64,000 nucleotides of DNA from Odontesthes bonariensis (lineage: Eukaryota; Chordata; Actinopteri; Atheriniformes; Atherinopsidae), in contig NC_134514.1 of the NCBI RefSeq assembly GCF_027942865.1, forward strand, positions 15,795,965 to 15,859,964, in the 5' to 3' direction. Shown here one piece after another: positions 32,817 to 47,000 of this stretch (its first letter is position 1; every line of letters starts with the position of its first letter). The notes below the pieces were generated by a model. That model was given only the letters and a program-made list of their open reading frames with translations. It was not told the DNA's origin and did no database searches. The position numbers and the translations under genes were made by a program.

Positions 32817-35800
32817 TTAAACTTGAGCTGTAACACAGTTAATAATTTTCTAACAGAATTGCTCACTTGCCTGATTCACAGAAAACGGTATTTTCTGATA
32901 GCCATATTCGTTTCATTGTGAAAGATTTCCGTCTTCCTGACTGAAGTAAGTGGCACTCGATGAGTCTACTGAACGCAGAAGAGGAGTAAGATAAGTTGCC
33001 CCTTCAAGGGAAGTGTGCACACAGAGCCTGAAGAAGTATACAATCCCAGATTAGGAAAGAAACTGGAGAGCTTCTAATCACTTCTAATTATGTTGGCCTG
33101 TCATTGTTTCTGGTTGGTTAGTGGGCAGTGGAGCTCTTCAAAGTGGCTCGTGTGAACTGAAACGGTAAAAGTTGCAGGCTGCGGGGTGCCCTGGTAGCAT
33201 GTGCACCACAAACAAAGATCACATTCAATTCAAACCATTGGGCGTTTCCTGTGTGACACCCCCCTTCCTCTTTATTTCCTTCAACTGTGTCTACGTAACG
33301 AAGGCAAAAAAGTTGGTTGTTCATTTCAACTCGAGTGTCTGTGAAGTCTCTTCTACAAATTGACGCAGGGAATTGATAGCGGGATACGTTCTCGATAGGC
33401 CTTCCACATTTCAGTCTCACAGTGACGTAATCTCTTCCCAGAGCCAAATGTCAAACTGCCCCGTCTTATCTCTACATGAACCATCAGCATTCATAAAGGA
33501 GAAAACAGCCTCTTGTGAAAGCTAGCGACACACATTGTAAATATTTATACACTCTCAAGCACACATTGGTGTCCTTGGTCCTCCCTCTTTAATCCTGTAA
33601 AGCCAACAGTGCAATTAGTCACATGCTGGGTCTTTCTTTCATCTCTCCAAAGAGAGTGAGCTCAGAAGGAATTCAGACTGCTTACTATCTCAGCTGCATT
33701 ACCCTCGGTTTCTGGAGTAAAACACCATACCGACATTAAAATACCTGACATTCCAACGAAAGCCTTTTGACTGTGAAGTGCCCTTTTCCCTTTGACAATA
33801 CAGAGAAATATGCTGCATGATTTAAAAGTCCTCTTTAATCTGCAATTAAAGAAATTATTAATGAATGAATAATGAGGTCAAAAATTAAACACATGGGATA
33901 GGAAGCCAAACGTGAACTAAGGCAAAGCCGGGAGCAGGGAATCAGGACAGACAGGAGCCGTCTAAAAATGGTCATAGCTCCTGTGGTTTAAGAGTTATTT
34001 GTGCTTCTTTGTTCGGAGCTTGCCCGTTGCCTCACAGTTAGAAACCATATCTATCACAACCCACTCTCCAACAAACACCACTGGGCAAAATTACATGAAA
34101 GAGTGAGCCACGATGGAACAAGAAATTGTCAGAACAAAAGCCAAAAGGATGGAAAAGCCGACAGAGAGAAGAAGCCCCCGCACTCGAATTTAACGGGCTC
34201 GTAAAGATTGTCTTCCATGTACTCTACAGCTGAGGTAATTTTGCAGCGCCTGGAGCGACGGCCTGACAGTGAGATGGGGAGGGGCGAAGAGCGGCCGACG
34301 CTCTACATCCCGGTGAGGAACAGATGGATCATGTTGCCGTTAAACGGATGGAAAGCCCAGGGTTATCGTTTCCATGCAGGTTATTCTCAAGTGTCAGCTA
34401 AAAATCAATCTCCATTTCACAGATTAATCCCCTGACTTAACCAACTTTAATATGATTGAGACTGCAAATGGATATGCTTGCACTAAACACAAATTGTTGT
34501 GTGTAAGTGGGCATGTGGTGCAAAGGGATATTTTGGAGAGGGGTGAGATTTCCAGGTAGCATTCACTGATGATTGATCTGTTATTCAATCCACTGGTGAG
34601 ACGCTAGATAAGCAACAGCACCAGACTTAGCAAGGGCCCACTTTTCCACTCCCAACTACCCGTTGGACTCAAATATTCAAATCACCCCTGACCATGTGAT
34701 GACCACCGAAATTAGGCCTTGGCATTTGCTTTAATCCATTTTTATCCATCGTCTACCAGGTGGTCCCATTGGAATTTAACATGTTTCATCATGCCATGGA
34801 AAAAGCTTCTGTACATATTTAACTCCAGAAAAACAGCCAGTGCAGATGCAAGGTTTGGTTAGTCCACATTGCACTGCTATAGAAACAAAGCAGGTAAAGA
34901 CAAATAGAAGAAAAATATTTTAATTCTACAATGATAACACGTAGAATAGCTTGTTTTTTTTAAAGTCATTAAATCTCATCGCCGATACATTCACAACCTA
35001 GTGAAAAAGTATTTGACATTTCTGCCCGTTACAAGACATGTAAATTTGTTGAGGTTGATGTTCGAGACTTGAACAGCAGTGTTGTTGTTTTAATGACACA
35101 TAAATTATGTTTATGTGGTTTGAAGGAGCTGATGTGTGTTTGGAGGGAAACCAAAGCAGCCAACATCTAACTAACGACCCAGCCGAGTCAGCTGGTATTC
35201 CTTGAGTTGCCTTGGGCCATACAGCATCCCTCCGCTTTTTCCAACAGCTTCTGGCTAAAAATATAATTAAAATAAAATAAAAATTCACCAAACATAAGAA
35301 GTTGTTTCTGAAGGCTGCTGTATGGCAACCATGTCAAACACTTCAAAAGAGGACATGGAAATGAAAAGAAGACTATTGTCGCCCGTGGACATTCAATGAT
35401 GAAACAGTCTCATGCATATATTTTAACCACTGATGCCCCCTCACTCATGCTCTCCTTATTCTAAATACAAAAACATACTTCTGTTCCCCTTTTAGTCCTT
35501 CAAGTTCCCTGGATATGCCTGAAAGCGGGAGTATGGCTAACATGTTAGCTCGGTGATGTCTAAAAATGAACTCCACAGGGGGAAGAAGCATGGAAGAAAA
35601 GGCCATAGGGGAAAAAAAACAATCCAATGACCACTTTTGGTCAAACACTGCAGCACTCAGCGCCGTGGCCTAAAATGTAATTTCCCTAAAAGAACAGCCA
35701 CCTCAGTGCCTATGGCTGCACTATTTTTAGCATATTATTGTTCAGCCTAAGACCATAGGAGCCGAAGTCAGAATAGAGTCGCTGTCGGGTCGCCACAGCG

Positions 35801-36733
35801 GTCCTCAGAGAGCAGAAGTGGCTGATCAAAACGTGACTCATGTTGACAAGAGAAGAGAAGTGTGTTTTGTATTCTGTTTGGCTTTGCTGCATCAGTTCTG
35901 TCAGCTGAGAGCATGGTTGAAGCCCCCCCCCAAAAAAAACAAAACAATGCCAGAGCAGCATAAGTGTTGTCATGTTCTTGTCTAATGGTGGCATCATCTA
36001 AAAGGCTCCGTGTCCCTTTGACCAGTTTCTCTGATGCCCTCAACACATTACGACATTAATGCCCTTCTGTCAAACAACACTAAAGTCCTCCTCATGATAC
36101 GATCCCCATCAGCACTCATTACTATACGACGCGAGTCCTCGGTTTTGGTGGAGCAGGCCACATCCCTCTTCCAACTCTGCATAGGTTTCAATCTCAGCTA
36201 CGCACCTAGCAAGTTCCTTGACTGCGTCTTGCACACTGCACAGTTGTGCCGTTTTCCGGTAAACTTGGCACTAATGAGGCAGAAACAAAGCAGACCGACA
36301 CGCAGAGGACGGCGACACGCGGGCTGGTGATAAATGACCCACTACGAACTACAGTTTGCTTCTACTGAGGAGCTCAGCTGGCTGTGTGCACGACTCTGTG
36401 GCACTTTAGAGTTCAATTGGCTCCTTCCTGCTATAATCATCTTAGATCACACAGGATATGGTAACGCTTTGGCCAGGAAACATGAGTGACTGGTATAGGT
36501 ATGATTAAAACTATAAATAAACCATATAAATAAAACAGGCCGAGTGTGGGTGAGCACAGGGCTCCAGCAAGGCATTACAGGCTCCTGCTGCATAGGAGAT
36601 TCTGGGGCCCCTTCTCTGCTTGTTCACAATTACTCAATAAGAAAAGGCCTCAGGCTGGATTACTTATCACCCTCAGGGCCTCCAAGCTGCCAGTCTTGAT
36701 GACTCTTACCTAGTTTGTCCTAATTCAATTTAG

Positions 36734-36780
<47 letters not shown>

Positions 36781-37520
36781 ATGAAATCATCTGGAATATC
36801 AGCTGACATAGCAGGAGACTTGGAGTGTCTTACTTAATTAACCAGCCATGAGCCCTTTTGCTAAAGAGAGCCTTTATGCCAAAATGCAGTTCCATACATT
36901 CATCATTAGTTTAGTTTGACCAGACATGTTGAGTAATCCTGAATCAATTTAGATTTAATCAAATCTCATACAGTTTGGAGCGTAATTTGAGCTGAGAGCA
37001 ACCAGAATAAGGAGAACACAGCAGCCAATTTTGACAAATCAATTACAAGACATGTCACTTATTCATAACCAGCAGAAATAGTTGATTCGTAAAGATCAAA
37101 TCGTTTCAGGAAAAGAAAAAAAAAAAAAAAAAAAAAGGCTTGACAGCTGCAGACAGGACTCCCGTTTCCCCTCCGATGGGCATCACAGTCATTCTCGACA
37201 TGTGTCAAACAAACCCAATTATGTCTTAATCGTTTTAACGGTTCATCATAATAATGGTGCTTTCATGTTAAAAGCGTAAGACGGTTGGTTTCAGCTGAAT
37301 ATGCAAGAGAAAAGCCTTTTTAAGTCAATAATTCAAACCCGACTAGAGATAAAACACTGTTTAACGTGGAAATCTTTCAGGTATCTTTAGACACTTCAGG
37401 GCTCAGTTTAACAGACCCCCCTCCGGGTTCCCACACTGATAAATGTGTTGGAGAGACGGAGGGAGAGCAACATGAACTCATTCAGACATAGATGCGTATT
37501 TCCCATATCACCGGACTCAC
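32817..37520. other. Non-coding sequence, probably ppm1l intron 1
   Basis: No gene recognised. The stretch holds an uninterrupted A44 tract at 36734-36777 and an A run near 37117-37137. It is immediately downstream, on the minus strand, of the ppm1l exon 1 splice donor, so the right-hand part at least is ppm1l intron. Confidence 0.55.
36734..36777. repeat. A44 homopolymer
   Basis: Uninterrupted run of 44 A residues. There is no retrocopy or SINE body immediately 5' of it that I recognise, so its origin is unclear. Its length may not be exact. Confidence 0.9.
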
Positions 37521-37919
37521 CTCTCCTCCGTGGCCATCAAAAACCCCAAAAATAGACGGGTGACTCTTGTTGACGATGTCGGTGAGCACTTGGAACCGGT
37601 CCTCCATGTGGTCTCGCCGGCCTTGAATGGAGTACACAGCCGCATTGTTGCTCTTGAACTCCCAGGTCTTGGAGAACTCCGCGTCCAGGACGTCCAGTCC
37701 CCCGAACCGCTCATTCTGCATCATCTCCGCCACTTTCCCCTTGACCATCTTGACCGCATCCCGGCTGGACTTGACGATGGTCTTCACTTCGTCCGTGTGG
37801 AAGAAGTAGCTCCACAGAGCCAGGCTGATGCACAGCAGGAACAGGGTCTCCGGTCTGAGCAGAAAATAACGCATGATCCGACCTAACAGAGAGAGCAGGG
37901 TCATCGTATCCTCTATCAT
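37521..37919 (-). CDS. ppm1l: Protein phosphatase 1L, coding exon 1 (partial gene)
   Basis: The first coding exon of the PP2C-family Mg/Mn-dependent Ser/Thr phosphatase PPM1L, about 133 of roughly 360 residues. The start ATG is at 37919-37917. Residues about 18-40 (RPETLFLLCISLALWSYFF) form the N-terminal membrane anchor that places the enzyme in the ER. The catalytic domain starts afterwards: YSIQGRRDHMEDRFQ carries the conserved RDHMED metal motif and FGVFDGHGGE the DGHGG motif. The exon ends after GGE at a consensus donor (GTGAGT on the minus strand, 37520 downward). In mammals PPM1L dephosphorylates TAK1/ASK1-type stress kinases and regulates ceramide transport (CERT). Later exons should lie to the left but were not found here. 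Confidence 0.93.
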
Positions 37920-40539
37920 TTATTTACTCACACGCTGGAAATCGCGGCAGGTTGTGTGTCGCTCGCGCCCGCCGCGGATTTCACTCCATCGTCGTTAGCG
38001 TGTTTGGTTTGGCAGCTGTGAAACATTTAACTGAGCAGTTTCACACCGAGAAACATTCAGACTGTACTCGCTGAACGGGTGACACCTCAATGCATTTTAA
38101 AACCGGAGCCACCAAACAGGAGGGTAGAGTGTCACAGACCAGGGGGGGTGGGGGGGCAAAACACGGTGCTCCAGGAGGGTTGTTCTAGCAAGTAGCCCGG
38201 CAGGAGTGAGCCACCAGCGGCTGTCCGTTGACCATCTGCTGCGGTCCGAGAACACCGACACCCGGTAATACCACTGGACACCCGGTAATACGTCTAATTA
38301 AAGCAGTAGGCTGGCCAGCTGAGTGGAGTAAAGTTATGGGCAGAGCCTGTCCTCGGTCAGCCCTGTCAGATATCCCAGTCCTGAAAATAGCGTGCGCTGA
38401 AACCCGCACATCCCGGTGGGCACACTGACTCAGTCTGACTGGGACTGCCCACAGACATAAAATAGGTCTGTCTATGGGACTGCCTGCTGCTGCCTTTATT
38501 AAATGTGCTGCTGCCTTCAGCTGCAGCTCGATCAAAATCACACCGCAGGAATGTTTGAAAATTAGAAATCATGGGGAAATTTTGATTACTGCCAGTCTGT
38601 CACATGATTGACAACTGCCTTGAAATACGAATTCCAGACAAATACACTCACAACCAAATAGCGGATGCAAAAGGCAGTAATGAAGAAACGTAAAATGAAC
38701 AAAAAAAAAGAACGAAAAGCAAAGCAAAAAGGAGATGGAAATGGGGAAAAAATGGAGAGGTAAATTAAAAAGAAAAGTACACAAAACAGCCACACTTACA
38801 TACAACCTGAAGAGGCATACAATGGTTACCAAAAGATCAAAAACAACCTAAAAACGACAAAACCTGAATACAAATTATGACAAAGACGTGTAAATATGAC
38901 CTATATTAGATAAAGAACAACCATTAAGATGTACAGATATAACACAAGACAAAATGGCCTAAATGAGACCAAGAAAACTTAAGGTTATGCAAGATTACAA
39001 CACATACAATGGCTGGAGGAAGCTGTAAAAGGGCAGAATTAGAGACAAAAAAGAGAGATGCAAATAAACCTTTTAGGAGTCACAATTGCTTCAACGCTAG
39101 AGAAAGAGAGCCAGAGGAAGAGTGGCTTCTAATGTGTGCAAAACTATTAAAAGTCATAAAACAATCAGAAGGAAATGTAAAGTGACCAAAACTGAAGAAG
39201 GAAATCAGCTAAATATGATGCAAAATGAGCACAAAGTGATGTAAAAGAGAGAGACAGGGAGAGAAAAAGAGAGAAAGGGGAACAATGTAATGTTCCAAAT
39301 GCGAAGGTGGAGATGCGAAACATTCATACATTGTTTCATGTTTCCTCCAGTCTTCATCTCTTGTCCCAAGTTGAATAATGCAGATAAAGATAAGCATGGG
39401 GCACAAAAACAAACAAGGCAACGGTAGACGGAACCCATTACGCATTACTGTATTATTTCTCTTAAATTATACTGATGAACACTGACGTCTGACCAATAAC
39501 CTTTACCTGCTGTTCCAACTGACAATCTGGATAAACATAGTTCCAATTCAAGATTTTTCCGACGGTAAGTGAAGGCACCCAAACAACTTCCATTGACAGG
39601 TGTGCTCAAAGACCCTCAAATTTATCATAAACAGTTTACAACATCTGATGCATAACAGCATACCTCCATTTAGTGTTCGATTACCCAGAGGTCACACATG
39701 TCCAGTGGCAATGAATACATTGGCTGAGTGTTAGTTTGTTCATATATTTAGGAATACGGTGAAGTGAAGCACAATGTCAAGTGATAAGGTTATTGTTGAA
39801 TCACATGAAATATTTTGCAGTCAAAATAAAATAGTAAGCATCTTGTGTGGTCTTATACTATCCTAATACAGTAGTGTATTATTTAATCCATTCTTCAATT
39901 TAGTTGGTTATTTATGCATTTAATAGCTAAACTATGATAAATAGTTATGATTGAAGTGGTAAAAAAATATTCAGGCTTTGTTGTATAACCTGTTTGTAGC
40001 TATATCATATTAACTGAATGAACAACCAAATTTGAAACTCGTACTTTGAGGACAGAATAACGCTCCAACTCAAACCGGACTTACTGGACTTAGTTAAACA
40101 TAATTTCTGCAGTAATCACTGCTTTATAGGATTTAATCGGCTTCAGAAACAAAAGCTGCTTGCACATTTGTGTTTACTGTTGCTGTTGTCTAACTTTAAG
40201 TCAGTGGATAACGATTTTGCATGAAACAATAATTTGTGCATAGAAGTCAATTAGCTTGGTAATATGTACATAACTAAATTACCTTTTCTTATCCCACTGC
40301 CCATTCCCTTCACACTGGCCTTGCCTTCACTATTTTTCAGAACAGAAGAATTTCCCTATGGTAAGATTAACATTACTTGATTGTGATTTCGTAACTTCTA
40401 CACTTCTTAAGCTGATACAAGAATAAGGAAGCGTTTTTTTTTTTCAAAGTTTGGCTTTTAGTCAATTTTGTGTGATTTGAACGTACTTTGTATAAAGGGT
40501 TTGAAAGGTTTCTGAATGTAATTGATTCAGGCACACGAA
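37920..40539. other. Intergenic region between ppm1l and nmd3 (divergent)
   Basis: The two genes point away from each other across about 2.6 kb, so this segment should hold both promoters and the ppm1l 5'UTR. A GC-rich patch near 37940-37985 is the likely ppm1l promoter/5'UTR side. No TATA element stands out and no coding exon was recognised. Confidence 0.5.
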
Positions 40540-40656
40540 GACACTCCCGGGGTCCTCGCCTCTTGTGTGACGCCATTCGGTCTCTCTGTCCACGGTTGGG
40601 AAAACGTGGGGTACTTCACTTGACGGTGTCGTGGATTTACCATCAATATTATCGTT
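40540..40656 (+). other. nmd3: nmd3 putative non-coding exon 1
   Basis: A GC-richer segment (CTCCCGGGGTCCTCGCC region) ends at a consensus donor GTAAGT at 40657. It precedes the exon carrying the start codon, whose acceptor is at 41001/41002. The 5' limit is a guess because no TATA box or clear initiator is visible. Confidence 0.5.
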
Positions 40657-41056
40657 GTAAGTTTTGTCAACACTTGGTTTTACTAGTTGTAGCTATGGGA
40701 AATGTTTAGTTGATATCTTCTACATGGTTAAGTTGTGGGAACGTTCCCGAAATGACCGATTTAGCCTCTTATGCTAACTGTTACTGAACACAGAACATTA
40801 GCTCCGTTAGCAACACCATCTCTGCACTGCATCATGTTCAGTCTTAGCGTAACTGTCTGTCAGTAAGTATTTAAAATGATATTATTGTGAACTCTCAGTT
40901 AGTTTTTGATATAGGTTGACATTGTCGTTAATTCTGAGCATTCTTGCCGTTGACAAAGTTTTTTCCTTTTGAGAGTCAGCTTGTCATGTTTCTCTCCCCA
41001 GGGATCACGGATCACAAGGCTTCAGATAGATCCACTGATCTGTCAAGTTGACATCA

Positions 41057-44000
41057 ATGGAGTACATACAAGCTCCTGTGACCAGCAGCCAGGGGAACAT
41101 GTAAGTAAAAACTTTTTTTTTTTTTTTTTTTTTTTTTGTATTTTTAGATCTGCAGTGTTCAGCAACTCTTAAGAAACAGCAGAATCCTAAACTAAGAAAA
41201 AAACTCCCCTGAATTCAGGACCTTGACAATGACAAATTATATTAGTGCTACCTGTGTTTGCTTTATCGAAATGTTAACAGTGAGAAAACTCTGTCACATC
41301 TGTTTATTATTTTACTGAAGTATCCTTTATTTGTTGTGATTTAAAGGAATAACATCTTAGGTGAATATGGGGTTAACAGATCATGGTCATCGAAACAATG
41401 TATTTCAGATTCTTGTGATGTCATTGTGTTTAAACAGCACTTTAATAAAATATACACACTCAAAACCAAAAAGTGGTTCAAACGTGCACATGGGAGACTA
41501 ATTTACAGGAAAATCCTGAACACGTTCTTTTGCTCCAAGCTGATTTGGTGGCTTGTTCATGCTGTGGGGATAATATGCTGGCATAGTTAAGGCCATTACA
41601 AATCACAGAATCTTTGTTTGATGATTCTACCCGGGCCTCCTTCATGATGATGATGATGATCCCATCTGTAGGACATGTAGGGTCACTTAGAGGTTTGATG
41701 AAAAATAAATGTTCAATATATTTAAAAGAGACCGAAGCCACTATGATCTTGTGTCAACAATTTGCTTGACTATTGATTTAAAGCTTCAGGTTCAACATTT
41801 AGCCATCTTGGGTTTTTTTTGCAGCCAAAAGTTATATGCAAGAGATGGATCGAAAAGTCACGACACAAGTTCACTATGCACACTGATTGGACAACTCACT
41901 TGTCAGTCAAGTCTGCGCCACGCACAATAATGCAGCTAACATTGTATTAAGACTTTAATGCAATTTACATGCAACTTTTATGAATTACATATTTTAAAAA
42001 AATCACTTACCTGAACAGTTGCAATGTACAAGGAAATCTGTGAAATTTTTTTTTATTTTCATAGGCTGTGTTGTAAGGATCGTGGGGACTATGGAGACAG
42101 ACACTCTTTAGGAGCTACTGCCATGTGGACATTCAAAGAACTGTATTTATAGGGCACTACCACAGTGGCTTCTCATTTTCAGTCACAGGGTTTTACAATT
42201 AAGCTGTTTCCTTTCATCAACACCAGAAGATTTCTAAAGGAGGTGCAGAGAAATGGGTCTTGACTGTCTCTGCACCTCCCGTTCACACATGCTCTTTACA
42301 TTCAGTACAGTGGAATGCACACAGTTAAGGTCAGACGAACATATTGACATGTATTTAAAAAGGCTTTAGCTGAGCTAACACATTTCTTTAAGTTTTATGT
42401 AAATGTGCTTTGTGAGAGGCACTCCATTCAAGATGCCTTCTCTCAATACGAAAACCTGAAGTTGCACACAGGAGATGTTACACATCTATAACGGTGGTTG
42501 AGGCTCCTTGATGACTGTTTTTGTGTTTATCAGTACCACTTATACCTAAATGTATCCATGATAATGGTACAGGGGACAATGCATGGATAATTACCAGCAC
42601 ACAGACTCTCTTGTTGTAATTGCTCCAGGGGATTCTAGCTGTATTCACATATGGCTGGACTTCCAGATCTTCTGGACATGTTATTAATTAGCTGGCTGGG
42701 TAATCTCTGCAAGAAGTCATAGATGAATTTTACAGATATTTGTGTTTTCACATGCAGCCCCTCCAAAATATCAGAAGAAACCAGTTTTTCCTAGAAATAC
42801 AGGGACCTTAATCAGATTAGCTAAGGTCAGCAGTAATGCACAGCACACATTGTCTCGTCGACCACTTATTTTGATGCAGCAAGAGGTGTGAATTGCCACA
42901 GTAGGGATTTATCTTTTTAAAAATGTAGCTCATCTCATCCACAGCCTGTGCTGCACCTGTGGTGTCCCCATTCCTCCCAACCCAGCCAACATGTGTGTGG
43001 CCTGCCTGCGTACTCAGGTAGACATCTCAGAGGGAATCCCCAAGCAAGTGACGGTGCACTTCTGCAAGCAGTGTGAACGGTGTGTTTTATGCATTCGTTT
43101 GCACTAAAATACCTGCTATTATTATTATTATTTTTTTTTTCATATCCATGTAATATCAGAGTTTCTCTGTTTTGTGAGATATGTGAGTGAAGATGTTTGT
43201 TGTAAATGCAGGTATTTGCAGCCACCAACAACATGGATGATATGTGCTCTGGAGTCGAGGGAGCTGCTGGCCCTTTGCCTGAAAAAACTGAAGAGCTCAA
43301 TGACTAAAGTAAGACTGACTCCTACAGACATGATAATTCCAAAGAAAAAAGACATGAAGATGGCATAAAATGTCTCTACCTAAAGCAAGGGTTGGATTTT
43401 TTTTTCAATTTGAAAAAGTTGAATTAAAAAAAATATAATTTTAATCAATTTATTTGGTGGAAAGGATTTCACAGGAATAAGATTAAATAGATTCTGAGGT
43501 CTTATTTGAGTGCCTAATTAATATAATGAGAAGGATTGGTGTTTTCACCTGGTGGATTCAACACCACCTCTTCTTCCATAGGTGCGTCTCATTGATGCCG
43601 GCTTCCTGTGGACAGAGCCTCACTCCAAGAGGATAAAGTTGAAACTCACCATCCAGAAAGAGGTAAGAAAACTGTGAGAAGTGATAAGTGTGGGAACGTA
43701 ACATTCAAACTGAGATGAAAACTGATTGGTGAACTGGGATAAGCGAGGTTCTTTTTCTTTGTACGCTCAGTAAGTGGGTAAATCTTGTAGGTGGTAATTG
43801 GCCGATGATTGCATTTCGGTTGTCCGCCATTTAAAAATGTAACAGTAGATTGTTTTGTTTTTTTTATCAATAAACATGAAAATAATTATGCCAACATGTA
43901 ATACTGATATCATACTACAAAGTAATGGAATCGTATGCACAGCAGAGCAACAGATCAGTCTGTTCTTGACGGGGTTTTGTTTGTTTGAGGGTAACGAGTC

Positions 44001-47000
44001 TTGCCATTGGCTGTCATCTCATCCCCTTGACCTTTTAAGGAGAACCTGAGCTGTTCCAGCTTTCAGTGCCAGCTCTGTTGTTTGTGCTGATGGAGAGCCT
44101 TAAATGCCCCCTGCACAAGGAAACCTGAAAAACTATCGTTGTTTCATAGCAAGCGACTTTGTAAATGAACAGTATGAATGCACATGTTTTTTCCATTATT
44201 TTCCATTTATAATGAGCATATGGCATAACGTGTGGCTGTCTTCACTTCTACAGGTGATGAATGGCGCTATCCTGCAGCAGGTGTTCGTAGTGGAGTTTGT
44301 CATCCAGTCCCAGATGTGTGACGACTGCCACCGTGTGGAAGCCAAAGACTTTTGGAAGGCAGTGGTTCAAGTTAGGCAGAAGGTAAGTCTTTCCGGTCTA
44401 CTGATGGATCTTATGAATAATTCTTGTGCCAGGCTGTACATTTGGCTCTTATTTCTACATTTTCGTTAATGGTTTAATTAGCGGTTGTGATTTTATTTTG
44501 ACACATCTAAATTTGTTTTCCTTGGTAGATGGAAAACTTGGATTAGTGACCTCATATTGAACTTTCAAGACTTCTTCTATTCTTATCAGCGTAGTCTGTA
44601 AAACTTTTAGCATTCATATAAAACACACAAACAACAATCTTGGCATTTAGAAGAAAATGTATCTCAAAATACCAAAGTCCCGCTTTACAGTGACGTATGG
44701 ACTAAGTTGAGCTTAAGTTACTGTTACAAAAAGAGCTCTGCGATTCGATAATTCAGGAACATACTTGTGGGCCGGTTAAGAGTTGCACCGTACATCAGCG
44801 AGCTAAGCTCCCTCAGTTATTAGATGAGTCCAGACCCTCTGCATCTGCTTCACAATAGAAAATAGTCACTGAAAAGCTTTTACCCTGAAGAATCTGCACT
44901 TAAAGTTTGAATTAACAATCCTTTTACGCTCATGCTCTTTGTCCCCGGTTTGTTTTTACCAACCTCTCTTTTGTTCAGAAGTTTAAAAAAAAAAAAGCAT
45001 TCTGGAACTGTCATCGCTCAGGTTATTTAACTGGAGTATTTTTCAGGGAGGTTAAAGTGTCAGCAAGTTGTGGCCGATATGAAGTTTTGCATAAAGAAGG
45101 GATGAATATGAATCTCTGTATAATACAGATCGTTTTTTTTTTCTTCCCTTTTAGACTTTTCATAAAAAGACATTCTACTATTTAGAGCAGCTGATCCTAA
45201 AGCATAAACTCCACCAGAATGCCCTCAACATCAAAGAAATTCATGGTAGGTTGATGGTAAATGTATCATGTATTCATGTATAGGAGTTTATCTTTGGGGC
45301 GGGCGTACCTGGTGTTTTTCTCGAGGACTCTGCCCAAGTTACACTGAAAAGAAGGAAACCTGCCTCATTTGTAATCGGCGGAACTAATGTGGATATGAAC
45401 CACGCAGATTCATAATGATGTGTCTCATGTTAATTACCTCTTCCTGTACCAGACAGCAAACCATGCATGCACATCACTGGCGCCAATCACTTCATACAGC
45501 TGTCATCATGTGGGCCTCACAGGGGCATGCGTTGGGCATCTAATCAGTGTGCTGTAATCAGAGCAGGCACTCAGTTCCAGTTTCTTGCCATGAAAGTTCA
45601 CCTCATAGCCTTTTTAGAGACGCTAAGTGCTACTTCACACACGCACACACAGTGCCCTGAATGACAGCTCAGCAGCTGCTCTCAGTATTCTTGGACAGGA
45701 ATGTGAAGTGGAGTTTGGCCCTATAGTATAATTCAAATCATTTCCATATCTCACTAGGACTTAAAAGTTTTTTGGAGGTTACAACATGTGGCTGCCATAT
45801 TTTCTTCCCCCTCCATCCGCTTTCCTGTGCACGTTGTTTGCATGCATATGTGCTCTGTGGCGGTGATGACCCAAGAAGTGCGCCTGTGATGAATTTATTG
45901 GTGGAGAGTGTTTGATATTGCTCTTTTCTCGCAGAGGGGATTGATTTTTACTATGGCACCAAGCAGCACGCACAGAAGATGGTTGACTTCTTGCAGTGCA
46001 CTGTGCCCTGCAGGTGAGTGTTGCTTCAGTCTGTGTTTGTGAAAGCCCGGAACACAACCTTCAGAGCATTCAAGCTGGTGTTTTTGCATTTAGAAGTTAT
46101 GTTGCAATCCACACAAATGTATGGGTTGATGTGGAAAACATTTGCTAGCAGATGTTGCCTGCTATAGTAACGCATTAAAGAGCTGTGAGGTGTCATTATT
46201 CATTTCTGTCAGTACACGCAATATATTTCTCAAAAATATGTTTCCAGAGACTTTGCATACTATCAGCTATGTTGTGTATGTATATTACCATTCCACTGAA
46301 TTTGGAGTTCAGCTAATGAGTTATGACCTTAAACAGCTCAGATAAGTTAAGCTGCACAGTAGGCTTCTCTTCCACTCGTGTAGAACATCCTGCTGCATAA
46401 ACGTCCTTTTTGGGAAGCGTCTATCTAGTTGAACATTGATTGTGCTGTGTATCTAGACAATGAAACGGTAAATAAATACGTAATACGTTTTCCTTTTTCT
46501 TCTTTTTTTTTTTTTAGGTCTAAAACGTCTCAGCGCCTCATCTCTCACGACATCCACTCGAACACGTACAACTATAAGAGCACTTTCTCCATGGAAATTG
46601 TTCCTGTGTGCAAGGTACGTCAGTCAGTTTTAGCTGTATAATTTACCGTTGGCAGTGAAAATCATCCATATCCGCTTGGCACATCAGCCAGAATTATCAT
46701 TGCATTTCACCTCTTAAGCCTTCCCTTTGTGAGTTAAGTAAATGATATGTAAGAAAGCTGTCTATCGATCCACTCGGAAGCAGATGGAGGCTGGCCATGA
46801 ATTTTCATGTTATAGATGTTTTTTTGACAGTGTCAGGTATCAGAAACACCTGAATTAATAGACTTGGCATTAAAACGCAAGTCAGTAAGGATCCTTGGCT
46901 GGTGTGTGCAGGTATTTTCTGTATCATCTTAATCCTGTTTGACATTTAGCTTTAGTTGAGCCTTTTGAAGTGCTGCACAGAGCTTGGGTGTAGTCTCCCA

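Noticed and set aside
36734..36777. A44 tract considered as the tail of a retrocopy or SINE
   Set aside because: No gene-like or SINE body was recognised directly upstream, and no flanking target duplication was evident.
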